Assembly (NCBI GenBank): GCA_016715645.1 | Contig: JADJZR010000010.1 | Span: 1-64,000 of the forward strand | From: Elusimicrobiota bacterium | GTDB taxonomy: Bacteria > Elusimicrobiota > Elusimicrobia > FEN-1173 | Direction of reading: 5' to 3' | Length of the DNA: 64,000 nucleotides | Part shown: in pieces, positions 34,713 to 43,462 of the stretch | Layout: every line of letters begins with the position of its first letter | Numbering within the stretch: the first letter of the stretch is position 1 | Position numbers and translations under genes: made by a program | The notes under the pieces: generated by a model | Told to the model about the DNA's origin: nothing | The model's input: the letters and a program-made list of their open reading frames with translations, nothing else | Database searches by the model: none

Positions 34713-34970
34713 ATGACTGAAGAAAAAGCTAAAGAAGAAAAATGTTGCGGTGAAAAAGAGGACAAGGGGTGCTGTTCCGGCGGAGGATGTGGGTGCGGTT
34801 GTGGGTGCCGGTGCGGCAAGTTTGTTAAGGCGGCGTTTTTGGTTTTGGTTGGGTTTTTGATCGGGTTTTTTCTGAGCCGGTCGTGTCCTTGGAGACCGAT
34901 GAAATGTTCCATGCCCGCTCAGTCGGCCCAAATGCACTCCGTGATGGAAACACCGCCGCCAACTAACTAA
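34713..34970 (+). CDS. Small cysteine-rich single-pass membrane protein
   Basis: 85 residues, with a good AAGGAG site 8 bases before the ATG. The N-terminal half is packed with cysteines (EKCCGEKEDKGCCSGGGCGC and GCGCRCGK), suggesting metal or cluster binding. One transmembrane helix (AAFLVLVGFLIGFFL) and a Met/Pro-rich tail follow. I recognise no family. It lies 17 bases after the autotransporter and 20 before a YeaQ-like gene, so it may belong to that operon. Confidence 0.65.
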   Translation: MTEEKAKEEKCCGEKEDKGCCSGGGCGCGCGCRCGKFVKAAFLVLVGFLIGFFLSRSCPWRPMKCSMPAQSAQMHSVMETPPPTN

Positions 34971-34989
34971 ACGGTTCTTACCCTCGCAT

Positions 34990-35292
34990 ATGATTACAGT
35001 GGATCCAGAAACAGCCCAGGTGGTCAACCAGTATGTGGGCCGCCTGGGCGTTGTGGGCACGTTGATTGTTGGGCTTTCGGCGGGGATCGTGGCTAAAATT
35101 CTCATGCCGAAAAAGGCCACGGGATTTATATCCGTCTCGTTATTAGGAATCGTCGGGGCAACGGCCGCGTCCTTTATCGCTCGACAGGCCCATTTCGCTC
35201 CCCATTATGACGCCGGAGGGATTTTAACCGGCCTCGCCGGTGCATTCTTCTTTTTAATCGCTTACCGCGTCATCCTCTGTCGAAATCAGTAA
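34990..35292 (+). CDS. YeaQ/YmgE (GlsB)-like transglycosylase-associated membrane protein
   Basis: 100 residues with three predicted membrane helices: VGTLIVGLSAGIVAKILMP, ISVSLLGIVGATAASFIA and GILTGLAGAFFFLIAYRVIL. The Gly-rich GLSAGIVAKILMP, then GIVGA, is the pattern of the YeaQ/YmgE family. The family is small, widespread and associated with envelope stress; its biochemical role is not established. It appears to be the last gene of the OmpA-autotransporter cluster. Confidence 0.7.
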   Translation: MITVDPETAQVVNQYVGRLGVVGTLIVGLSAGIVAKILMPKKATGFISVSLLGIVGATAASFIARQAHFAPHYDAGGILTGLAGAFFFLIAYRVILCRNQ

Positions 35293-35460
35293 CTCCGCTC
35301 CGAATACCAATTCCGGTCAGTTAAGCGTATTTGCTCGATTAATCGAGCGGTTTTGATCTCGATAAAGCCATTCAACTGATTTAAAGGCGCCCCATGAATG
35401 GGGTAACTACAAATCGGGCCTTAACTGACTGGCGTTGCGCCTAAAACCACACCCTTGTTA

Positions 35461-35485
35461 ATTGGAAACTCAAGACTTGACCCCA
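35461..35485 (+). repeat. 25-bp direct repeat, left copy
   Basis: ATTGGAAACTCAAGACTTG followed by ACCCCA recurs at 43016-43040 with one difference (ATTGC). The two copies are in the same orientation and enclose the third surface gene with its porV gene. Similar CTCAAGACTTGACCCC strings are often seen at REP/RAYT-type elements; no transposase gene is adjacent here. Confidence 0.7.
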
Positions 35486-35489
35486 AACA

Positions 35490-35517
35490 TTTACAGAAAA
35501 TTTACAAGTTCTTAAGG
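35490..35517 (+). promoter_or_regulatory. 11-bp-spaced TTTACA repeats, Pho-box-like
   Basis: TTTACA at 35490 and 35501, then TTAAGG at 35512, have an exact 11-bp period, 83 bases before the surface-protein start. The same series (TTTACA, TTTACA, TTAAGG, TTAAGG) occurs at 62537-62575 before another secreted protein. Eleven-base direct repeats are the signature of PhoB/PhoP-type response regulator binding. Assignment to phosphate control is inference. Confidence 0.45.
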
Positions 35518-36320
35518 GAATCTTCTGGAACCCCATGTTAAGATCTGCCCAAGTTTGAATAAGGTTACATGGAAATTAAAAGCAGTGTGGAGGGACATAA
35601 TGGGAACGATGAAAAAAGTTTTGTTTGCGTTTGGCTGTGTCGGCCTCATCGGAGCGAACCTGTTGGCGGGGGGGGATAATTTAAAAAAAGATCCGAGGGA
35701 TACGGGCCGATATCGAGGGGATGTTCGAAAAGAAAAAAGGTTTCGAATCATGGGGAGGTCGGCTCATTTGACGGGTCCAACGGGGGTTCAATCGGGAATG
35801 GGCCAGGTGTCCGCGGTGCTACCAAATCCACCCCTGTTTAACTATCCGGTTTATGACATTGAGGTTTACGATGGCAAGGCCTATGTGGTTGGGGGCTTTG
35901 ACAGGGTCAGCCAGGAAAGAATGGGGTATGGCATACCGGTGGACAAAGAGACGGGGCAGGCTATTTCAGGTTTCGATCCTATCAATGGGAAAGTGGAAAA
36001 CGTGGTGGAAGATGGTAATGGCGGTTGGTATATTAACGGATACTTTACACGTGTTGGAACCACGGACCGGGCGGGTTTTGCTCATATCTTGCCCAACGGA
36101 AAGTTGGACCCGAATTGGAATTTGTCTGTTCAATTGCATATTCCACGGCAAACTGACCCACCTGTCCACGCGAAACTGACCCACCGTTCCACGGGAAACT
36201 GACCCACCCCCCCAGGGGGGGGGCGCGGGCGGGGTCCCCCTCTGCTGTTTGGACGTCCTGAAGCTTGAAACGATGATGGGAATCCTATACAACTCTCTTT
36301 TTCCCAATTGAGGAGGTTGT

Positions 36321-37899
36321 ATGCCAAACACGAGGTGTCCCATGCGTCAAGTCAGAGATGTTCTCCGTCTGAAATTCGAATGCCATCTGGGCAAACGCCC
36401 CATCGCCAAAAGTCTCGGCATTTCCCGAAACACCATCCGGCTCATTCTCAGTCGAGCCGAAAAGGCCGGGGTCGCCTGGCCTCTCTCGCCCACCCTCACC
36501 GACCAAGCCCTGGAAAACCTCCTGTTCCCCGTCTCCCCGCCGGAGGCCCCCAAGCCGCTCCCGACTGGAAAGTCGTCCATCAAGAGTTGCAGGACCACAA
36601 ACGGTTGAACCTGACTCTCAACCAGCTCTGGATCGAATACAAAACTCAGCATCCCGACGGCTATCTCTACTCGGCCTTCTGTCGACGATACAACGACTGG
36701 CGCTCCCGCCGCGACCTTGTCATGCGGCAGTCCCACAAGGGCGGTGACAAACTCTTCGTCGATTACGCCGACGGACTCTTTGTCACTCACCCCCTCACCG
36801 GCGAAATGACCCTCACCCAACTCTTCGTCGCCGTCTGGGGCGCCTCCACCTTTACCTACGTCGAGGCCTCTCTGTCCCAGACCCTCCCCGACTGGATCGG
36901 CGCCCACACCCGCGCCTTCACGTATTTCGGAGCCGTCCCCCACCTCCTGGTTCCCGACAACCTCAAAAGCGGCGTCCTCAAATCCTGCCTCTATGAACCC
37001 ATCCTCAACGCCTCCTACCAGGACATGGCCGACCATTATGGCACCGCTGTCCTTCCCACCCGTCCTCGCCGCCCCGCGACAAGGCCAAGGTCGAAAACGG
37101 TGTCCTCGTCGCAAAACGATGGATCCTCGCTGTCCTGCGCCACCGCGTCTTTCATTCTCTTGCCGAAATGAACGCCGCGATCCGGCATCTTCTTGAAACC
37201 CTCAATGGCCGTCCCCTCCGCAAAATCCAACAGTCCCGCCGCCAGCTTTTCGACGATCTCGATCGCCCCGCCGCCCGACCGCTTCCCAACCACCCCTACG
37301 AATTCGCCGAATGGAAGCAACCTAAGGTCAACATCGACTACCACGTCGAAGTCGATTTCCATTATTACAGCGTCCCCTGCCGCCTCGTCAATGAAACTGT
37401 CGACGCGAAACTCACCGCCTCCACCGTTGAAATCCTTTTCAAAGGCGAACGCGTTGCCGCCCACGTTCGCTCCCATCAACGCGGGCGCCATTCCACCACC
37501 CCCGCCCACATGCCCACCGCCCATCAAAAACACGCCGAATGGTCGCCCTCACGCCTCTTCGCCTGGGCCAACCAGGTCGGCCCCCAAACCGCCGCCCTCG
37601 TCCAAACCATCTTCGATTCCCGCCCACACCCCGAGCAGGGCTATCGCTCCGTTCTGGGGATCATGCGCCTCGCCAAGTCCGTCGGCAACGACCGCCTCGA
37701 GGCCGCCGCGGCCCGTGGCCTCGCCTATCGACTCACCTCTTACCGCGCCATCTGTTCCATCCTCGACGGTGGCTTCGATCAATTGCCCCTTCGTCCGCCC
37801 CCCGTCCCCGCCCTGCCTCGCCACGACAACATCCGGGGCGGTGATTACTACATCCAGGAGCCTCGCCAAACGCCCCAGGAGGCCCGCCAGACCATCTGA
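36321..37899 (+). pseudogene. istA: IS21 transposase IstA, frameshifted
   Basis: Three frames together give a full IstA. The first has the HTH VRDVLRLKFECHLGKRPIAK (36321 to about 36580). The second has LFVDYADGLFV (first D) and HLLVPDNLKSGVLKSCLYE (second D), to about 37080. The third has KAKVENGVLVAKRWIL (E) and the C-terminus to 37899 (NIDYHVEVDFHYYSVPCRL). Each junction needs a one-base shift. The catalytic residues are all present but no single frame joins them, so the element is probably immobile unless helped in trans. Confidence 0.88.
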
Positions 37900-37957
37900 T
37901 TTACAATCAACGAGGGATAAGACCCCTCGATTCCAAACACCCCAGGAGGTTTCACTC

Positions 37958-38713
37958 ATGATGCTCGAACAAACGCTGTCTACCCTGAACCTGCTCAAGC
38001 TCTTCGGCATGGCCAGGGGCCTCGACGATCGACTCAAAAACCCGGTCCACGCCGATCTCGCCCACGACGAATTCGTCGCGCTCCTCGTCCAAGACGAAAA
38101 ATCCCACCGCGACAACCGCCGCCTCGCCCGCCTGCTCAAAAACGCCAGACTCCGGCAACCCGACGCCTGCCTCGAGGACGTCAATTACAAACACCCCCGC
38201 GGTCTCCAAAAACAGCTCCTCCTCGAGCTCGCCAACCCGCGCTGGCTCCCCGCCGGACGCAACGTCCTCCTCACCGGACCCACCGGCATCGGCAAGTCCT
38301 GGCTCGCCTGCGCCCTCGGCAACTTCGCTGCCCGCCAGGGATTCTCCGTTCTTTCCTTCCGCGCCCCCCGGCTCTTCGAGGAGCTCCAACAGTCACGCGC
38401 CGACGGTTCCCGTCTCAAGCTCCTCGCCAAGCTTGCCAAGGCCCAGCTCCTGATCATCGACGACATCCTTCTCACCCCCTTCGCCGATCAGGAGCGCGCC
38501 GACTTCCTTGAAATCGTCGAGGACCGCCACGGTCGGGCCGCCACCGTCATCACAAGTCAACTCCCAGCTAAAAACTGGCACGCCGCCATGGGCGAACCCA
38601 CCATCGCCGACGCCCTCTGCGACAGGCTCTTCCACAATGCCTTTAAAATCGAGATGCGCGGGGATTCCTTGCGAACATCCGACGATAAAAGAAGTCCTGA
38701 TTACCCAAAATAA
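37958..38713 (+). CDS. istB: IS21 helper ATPase IstB
   Basis: 251 residues, the ATG at 37958 following AGGAGG by 8 bases. AAA+ features are clear: Walker A in LLTGPTGIGKSWLACAL and Walker B in LLIIDDIL, with the following TVITSQLPAKNWHAAMGEPT. The N-terminal helical domain (LNLLKLFGMARGLDDRLKNP) matches the IstA/DNA-interacting part. IstB remodels target DNA for IstA. The gene is intact, unlike istA. Confidence 0.93.
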   Translation: MMLEQTLSTLNLLKLFGMARGLDDRLKNPVHADLAHDEFVALLVQDEKSHRDNRRLARLLKNARLRQPDACLEDVNYKHPRGLQKQLLLELANPRWLPAGRNVLLTGPTGIGKSWLACALGNFAARQGFSVLSFRAPRLFEELQQSRADGSRLKLLAKLAKAQLLIIDDILLTPFADQERADFLEIVEDRHGRAATVITSQLPAKNWHAAMGEPTIADALCDRLFHNAFKIEMRGDSLRTSDDKRSPDYPK

Positions 38714-41700
38714 AAAACCGGCGCCGGGGGGCGCGCCGAAACCCAAAACCAAGCTATACTTGTCAGGGAAACAAAACCATCGTCGCTTCGCTCCGGAAAG
38801 CGCGTTCTTCCGGAGGGGTGGGGGGTGGTCAGTTTCGCGTGGACAGGTGGGTCAATTTGCGTGGAATCCGCATTCAATCTGGCGAATTTGGGGAAATGGC
38901 CTATTTTAACGGAAAACTGTATGTTGAGGTGGATAGTTACCCGTCTGAAAACATCTCCAAAGTGGAACTTCATTGTTACAACACAACAACTCGGCTATTG
39001 GAAAAAAATTGGAACCTTTATGAAGGTGATTGGGATAGTTACCCCTCTGTTTATTCCATCAAGGCCACTACGGGCCGGGTTTATTTTGGGGGAGAATTTA
39101 CTTCTTTAAAAGGCCAACCTCACAACAACATTGCCGCTCTCGACACCGCGTCGGGCAACATCCTCGACAGCTGGTCAGCAGGGACAGATGGGGTTGTGCA
39201 GGACATTGTTGTGACAAACAACGCCGTGTTCGCGGGCGGTCGGTTTGGCGAAGCCAACAATGTGGAACGACTGGCTGTTGCGGCGTTTTCGCCGCAAAAT
39301 GGATCGTTGCTGACCTGGAATCCCCGGTTGGGTCCGGGTTCTTCTCCCCAAGTCTATACCATGGGCCTTATTGAGTCCACGCTCTACATCGGGGGTCCTT
39401 TTTATAAAGTTGAAGATCAAGAAGTCAACGGTCTGGCCGGGGTGAATATAAATACGGGCGAACTTGTCCCCATGGACAATGGGAATTGTGGGTATGTGAA
39501 TAATATAGGGGTTGGTGAAAGTTCGGTCTATTTTGGATCTTCGAGAGAGTGTGAAGTCCAGGGACAGACCCGGTATTCTTACGGAGCTTTAAATACGAAC
39601 GGAAGCTTATCCCCGTGGGCCCCGAGTGGGAGTTCCCATACACGCGAAATTGTGCCGGGGAGTCAAGCGGTGTTCCTGGTCGTCGATTCGGGTTTTTTAG
39701 GGGGAATAAAACGCGATGGGTTTGCCGTATTCGATATCAACACCGGTCAGCTGGAGGATTATTCACCCGTCATGAGAGGGAATTCGCTGTTACTCGATGG
39801 CAATACTCTTTACGTGGGGGATTGGCGCCATTTTTCAGCCATCGATTTGGTCACCAAATCGGTTCGTGCGTTGCCTGAAGAAAACGGCTACATAAACGCC
39901 ATGGTAAAAAAAGGAGACGTGATATATCTCGGAGGAAAATTTGACTCTGTCGGCGGTGAACCCCGGTCTAACTTGGCGGCCATCAATACGAAGGGTGAAT
40001 TGCTTTCCTGGGCTCCCCAGCTCCAAACTGTCGACTATGGAAATGGAGTGAATTCCATGGTTGTCAGCGGCGACCAAATCATCGTGGCGGGAGAATTCAC
40101 ATCTGTCAATGACAAGCCTCGAAAAAATGTGGCGGCGATCCACATCGACGGGACCCTGCAAGACTGGGCTCCTGTTTTAGACGAGCAGGTTCGTGGCTTG
40201 GCTGTGGAGGGGAGTTCTGTTTACGTTGTGGGTGATTTTGGCTCTGTGGACATAGGTGGACAACTCATTAAACGAAGTGGATTCGCGGAATTTGTGGGCT
40301 CGGGCCTGACCTTGTCAAACTGGGATCCAGGGTTTACCTATGATGGTTGGTATCCTGGCCAGGTTCAAAACGTTGCCGCTTTTAATGGAATTCTTTATGT
40401 CGTTGGCTATTTTAACCAGGCGGGAAACATCACCACAAATGCGACGGCTGCCCTGCGGAAATCCGATGGGGCTTTGGTTCCGTGGAACGCGGATTTGGGT
40501 AATAACCTCTGGTCATCGTTTATTCAAGTCGTCGATGACAGGGTCTACATTGGCGGTGATATAACCACTGCCAACGGACAAATTCAGGGGGGACTGGCGG
40601 TGGTGGGATTAGCGAGCCCTGCCTTGGTGCCTCCGGTGGCGCCGGAAAAGTTTGTTGTTGCTCAACGGTCGTCGACCACCCTTTCGTTGCAATGGGATCC
40701 CAGCGAGGGGGCGACAAGCTACGGGGTGAAAGTCATGTCCCCGTTAACCCTGGTAAAAGAAAACATTACGACAGCTTTCACTCCGTTGGATTCCTTAACA
40801 CCCAACACAAAATACTCCGTGGGGGTAAAGGCCTGCAACGCGGTGGGGTGTTCTTCTTACTCGATGATTGACGCAATGACCTTAGCGCCGGCGCCGACAG
40901 AATTGTCAACGGCTTCGGTTCAGGCCACAACGGTGGTTTTGCAGTTCAATCCGAACGGAAATCCGCCCGGCACGACGTTTGTGGTTCAGCAGGTGGCCTC
41001 TTTGCTAGGCGCTTTTCAAACTGTCAAGGAGACCACTGTTTCTCCGGTGACGGTTTCAAGCCTCCTGGCGTCAACGGAATACTATTTTCGGGTCATGGTT
41101 AAATATCCAGATGGGTCGTTGGGCGAACCGTCGGCCGTATTGCTGGTCAAGACCGGGGTGGTCTTGCAACTTCTGAAGGCCCAATCGGATCGTGTATCCC
41201 AAACAGAGATGGGGGTGTCCTGGTCTTCCGTGGGATCTGGTTGGACGTATTGGCTGGATGTGGCAACTAATCCGGCAAACCCACCCATCCCGGTTAAAAA
41301 ATTATTCCTCAGTGAGGATCTTTCAGCAACGGTGGGGGGATTAACACCCAACATGAAATACTTTGCGTTTGTGAAGGGTTGCCAAGGGGACCGTTGCTCG
41401 GACTACGTGGCCGTCAATCCGGTGATCACGTTGGCGAAGAGCCCGAGATTACAAGTCGAGCGGATGGGAAAAGGCAACGCGACGTTGCGGCTCCTTTCTG
41501 ACGGAAACGCATCAGGAACAGAATACACCATTGAAAAATGGACCGAAACCTCCGGGACTTACGACCTTATTTATACCGGGAGTTCCCGTGAAATCCCGGT
41601 TTCGGGCCTGTTTCCTGGCGAAGAGAATCGGTTTCGTGTGACGGTAATCGATCCGGACGGTGGTGCGACCGGGGCCGTCAACGAAGTTATTTACACCAGC

Positions 41701-41990
41701 AACGACTTTTCGGTGAACGATGTGTTTGCTTACCCGGTGCCGTTCAAGGCGGGCAGTGGAGCCGACGCGATCACGTTTGATCAGATGCCCGACGACGCGA
41801 CGGCGAAAATCTACACCACCGCGGGGACATTGGTCAAAGAACTGCGAGGCGGCGGGGAAGTGGTATGGAACGTTCGCAACGACGACGGTGAACCGGTGTC
41901 CAGCGGAGTGTATTACGTTCGTGTGAGCGGATCGGGTGGGGATAAGACGTTCAAGATTGTGGTTCAACGGTAAGGGGGGGGGACGCGAAC

Positions 41991-42908
41991 ATGAAAAATA
42001 TCATGGGAACCAAGTGGATGGGGACGGTGCTGGGTCTGTTGGCGGTTTCGCCTCTCTGGGCGGGCGGGGAGGCCGGGACAGTGGGGGCGGAGTTCCTGCG
42101 CATGGGGGCAGGGGCCCGGGGGATGTCGATGGGGGAAGGGTTTAGCGCACTGGTGGACGATGCCAACGCCTTATACTGGAATCCCGCGGCGTTGGCCGGA
42201 CTTGAAAAACGGTCGGCCACGTTTATGCACGCCACCACCATTGAAGACAGTTTCTATGATTTCGGGGGGTATGGGCAGAAAGTGGGCAAGTCGGGTGGGC
42301 TGGGGGTGGGGTTCCAATATTATTCGGCGGGGGAGTTGGACAACACCGACGTCAACGGCAACAAGACCGGGACGTCCACGCCCAACGACGTGGCGGTGCT
42401 CGCCGGGTATGGGCACAGCCTTGGCGCCTACCAGCTGGGACTGACGGGAAAATACGTCCAATCCCAACTGGTGGACACGGCCAGCACGTTTGCTTTCGAT
42501 GCCGGCGTTCTGACGCCTTGGTATTTTAACGACCGTGTGCGCTTGGCCGCGACGGTGGTGAACGTGGGGGGGACCCTGACCTATGACAAAGAGTCCACGG
42601 ACCTCCCCATGGCCATGGGGGTCGGAGCCGGGGTGAAGATCATGAAAAACTGGGTGGCGGGAGCGGACGTGGTGGCGCCCAAGGACAACGACACCTACCT
42701 GGGGCTCGGAACGGAATATAAGATCCCCGTGGGCGACACCATGGGTTTGGCCCTGCGGGCAGGGTATAACACCATTGAACGGGGCGGCGATGCGGGCGTG
42801 ACCGGCGGTGTGGGGTTCCGACTCCAGGGGTTGGATGTGGATTATGCCCTGGTCACCCAGGGAGATTTCGACGCGAGCCACCGGATATCGGTGGGGTATC
42901 GGTTTTAA
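41991..42908 (+). CDS. PorV/PorQ-family outer-membrane protein
   Basis: 305 residues: signal peptide (TVLGLLAVSPLWAGGEAG), then EFLRMGAGARGMSMGEGFSA and DDANALYWNPAALAGLEKRS, the PorV signature. The barrel strand pattern continues to an end at VTQGDFDASHRISVGYRF. It begins 17 bases after the stop of the third surface protein and is likely co-transcribed with it. It is a paralogue of 23631-24569; the two share order and spacing of motifs. Confidence 0.87.
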   Translation: MKNIMGTKWMGTVLGLLAVSPLWAGGEAGTVGAEFLRMGAGARGMSMGEGFSALVDDANALYWNPAALAGLEKRSATFMHATTIEDSFYDFGGYGQKVGKSGGLGVGFQYYSAGELDNTDVNGNKTGTSTPNDVAVLAGYGHSLGAYQLGLTGKYVQSQLVDTASTFAFDAGVLTPWYFNDRVRLAATVVNVGGTLTYDKESTDLPMAMGVGAGVKIMKNWVAGADVVAPKDNDTYLGLGTEYKIPVGDTMGLALRAGYNTIERGGDAGVTGGVGFRLQGLDVDYALVTQGDFDASHRISVGYRF

Positions 42909-43015
42909 ACCTCTGACAGAACGCCTGTATCAACGGGATTGGAATCTATCACAGGTTATTCGAGGCAACTGTCGGAAATAGACATTTATGATTGGATGCG
43001 GGGGCGGGGGGGGTG

Positions 43016-43040
43016 ATTGCAAACTCAAGACTTGACCCCA
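43016..43040 (+). repeat. 25-bp direct repeat, right copy
   Basis: ATTGCAAACTCAAGACTTG followed by ACCCCA matches 35461-35485 with one difference, in the same orientation, about 7.5 kb downstream. It overlaps the 3' end of the small minus-strand gene following the helicase. The copies bracket one surface-protein/PorV unit exactly. Confidence 0.7.
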
Positions 43041-43459
43041 TAGTGGAGGGTGGATTTCCATTCTAGGCGGAAGTCGCAGGGGGTTACGGTGCTGATGTTC
43101 ATGGTTTCTTGGCACACTAGGCGGCCCTGAACTTGCGGGCGGGCGCCTTCGATGGCCGTCAAAATTTCTTTTGTCAGGTCAAAGCTGCCTCGTTCGCCTC
43201 CGCATCGGCCGGGGCAGGGGGCGGAAAAGTTTACTGCGTCGTCTGGGCCGATCGTCCGCGTCACTTCCTCGTAGATCTCCTGTTGCGGATTTAAAAAAGT
43301 CAACTGCAGTCGGATCGATTCGACTCCTGGAAACCTCTCTTTTAACGATCCCCCGGTCCGGGCTTCCCGGTCGCCTGAGGATCGGCGCATGACCTTCTGC
43401 TCGTTTTTGTTGGGGCCCGAAGGGCCGCGACGTCGTCTGGGTTTGAAAAATGCTGGCAT
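43025..43459 (-). CDS. Small conserved-looking protein downstream of the helicase, unknown function
   Basis: 144 residues. A basic, low-complexity start (FFKPRRRRGPSGPNKNEQKV) resembles the helicase tail. The rest looks globular and contains cysteines in APCPGRCGGERGSFDLTKEI and a C-terminal VTPCDFRLEW. It starts three bases after the helicase stop, so the two are co-transcribed and probably coupled. The Cys-containing core might bind metal. No family is recognised. The last codons overlap the 25-bp repeat. Confidence 0.55.
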   Translation of the reverse strand: MPAFFKPRRRRGPSGPNKNEQKVMRRSSGDREARTGGSLKERFPGVESIRLQLTFLNPQQEIYEEVTRTIGPDDAVNFSAPCPGRCGGERGSFDLTKEILTAIEGARPQVQGRLVCQETMNISTVTPCDFRLEWKSTLHYGVKS

Positions 43460-43462
43460 GGT

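Larger units (their letters stand above)
36135..38872 (+). mobile_element. IS21-family element with 6-bp target duplication
   Basis: TTCAAT at 36129-36134 and 38873-38878 flanks a 2,738-bp element. The inverted ends begin TGCATATTCCACGG on the left and, reading inward on the minus strand, TGCGGATTCCACGC on the right, and continue through shared CTGTCCACGCGAAACTGACC. The left end has a further ACTGACCCACC copy, giving the multiple-repeat end typical of IS21. istA is frameshifted, istB intact. The element interrupts a surface protein gene whose frame is exactly restored by its removal. Confidence 0.92.
35600..41973 (+). pseudogene. Large secreted surface protein (delta-60/propeller plus Fn3), split by an IS21 element
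   Basis: The start at 35600 follows GGAGGGA; the signal peptide is KKVLFAFGCVGLIGANLLAG. The frame runs to 36134, is interrupted by the IS, and resumes at 38879; joining those bases gives one frame of about 1,209 residues reading NLSVQSGEFGEM across the joint. The first ~650 residues are delta-60-like (DUF5122) repeats, for example YLGGKFDSVGGEPRSNLAAI and IIVAGEFTSVNDKPRKNVAAI. Three to four Fn3-like domains follow (~690-1,080), and a FlgD/T9SS-CTD-like end (DVFAYPVPFKAGSGADAITF, AKIYTTAGTLVKEL, SGVYYVRVSG, FKIVVQR). It is followed after 17 bases by a porV gene. Confidence 0.88.

Noticed and set aside
36347..38475. Long minus-strand open frames across the IS21 element
   Set aside because: They are GC-rich antisense shadows of istA and istB with low-complexity Glu/Gly/Val translations and no recognisable motifs.
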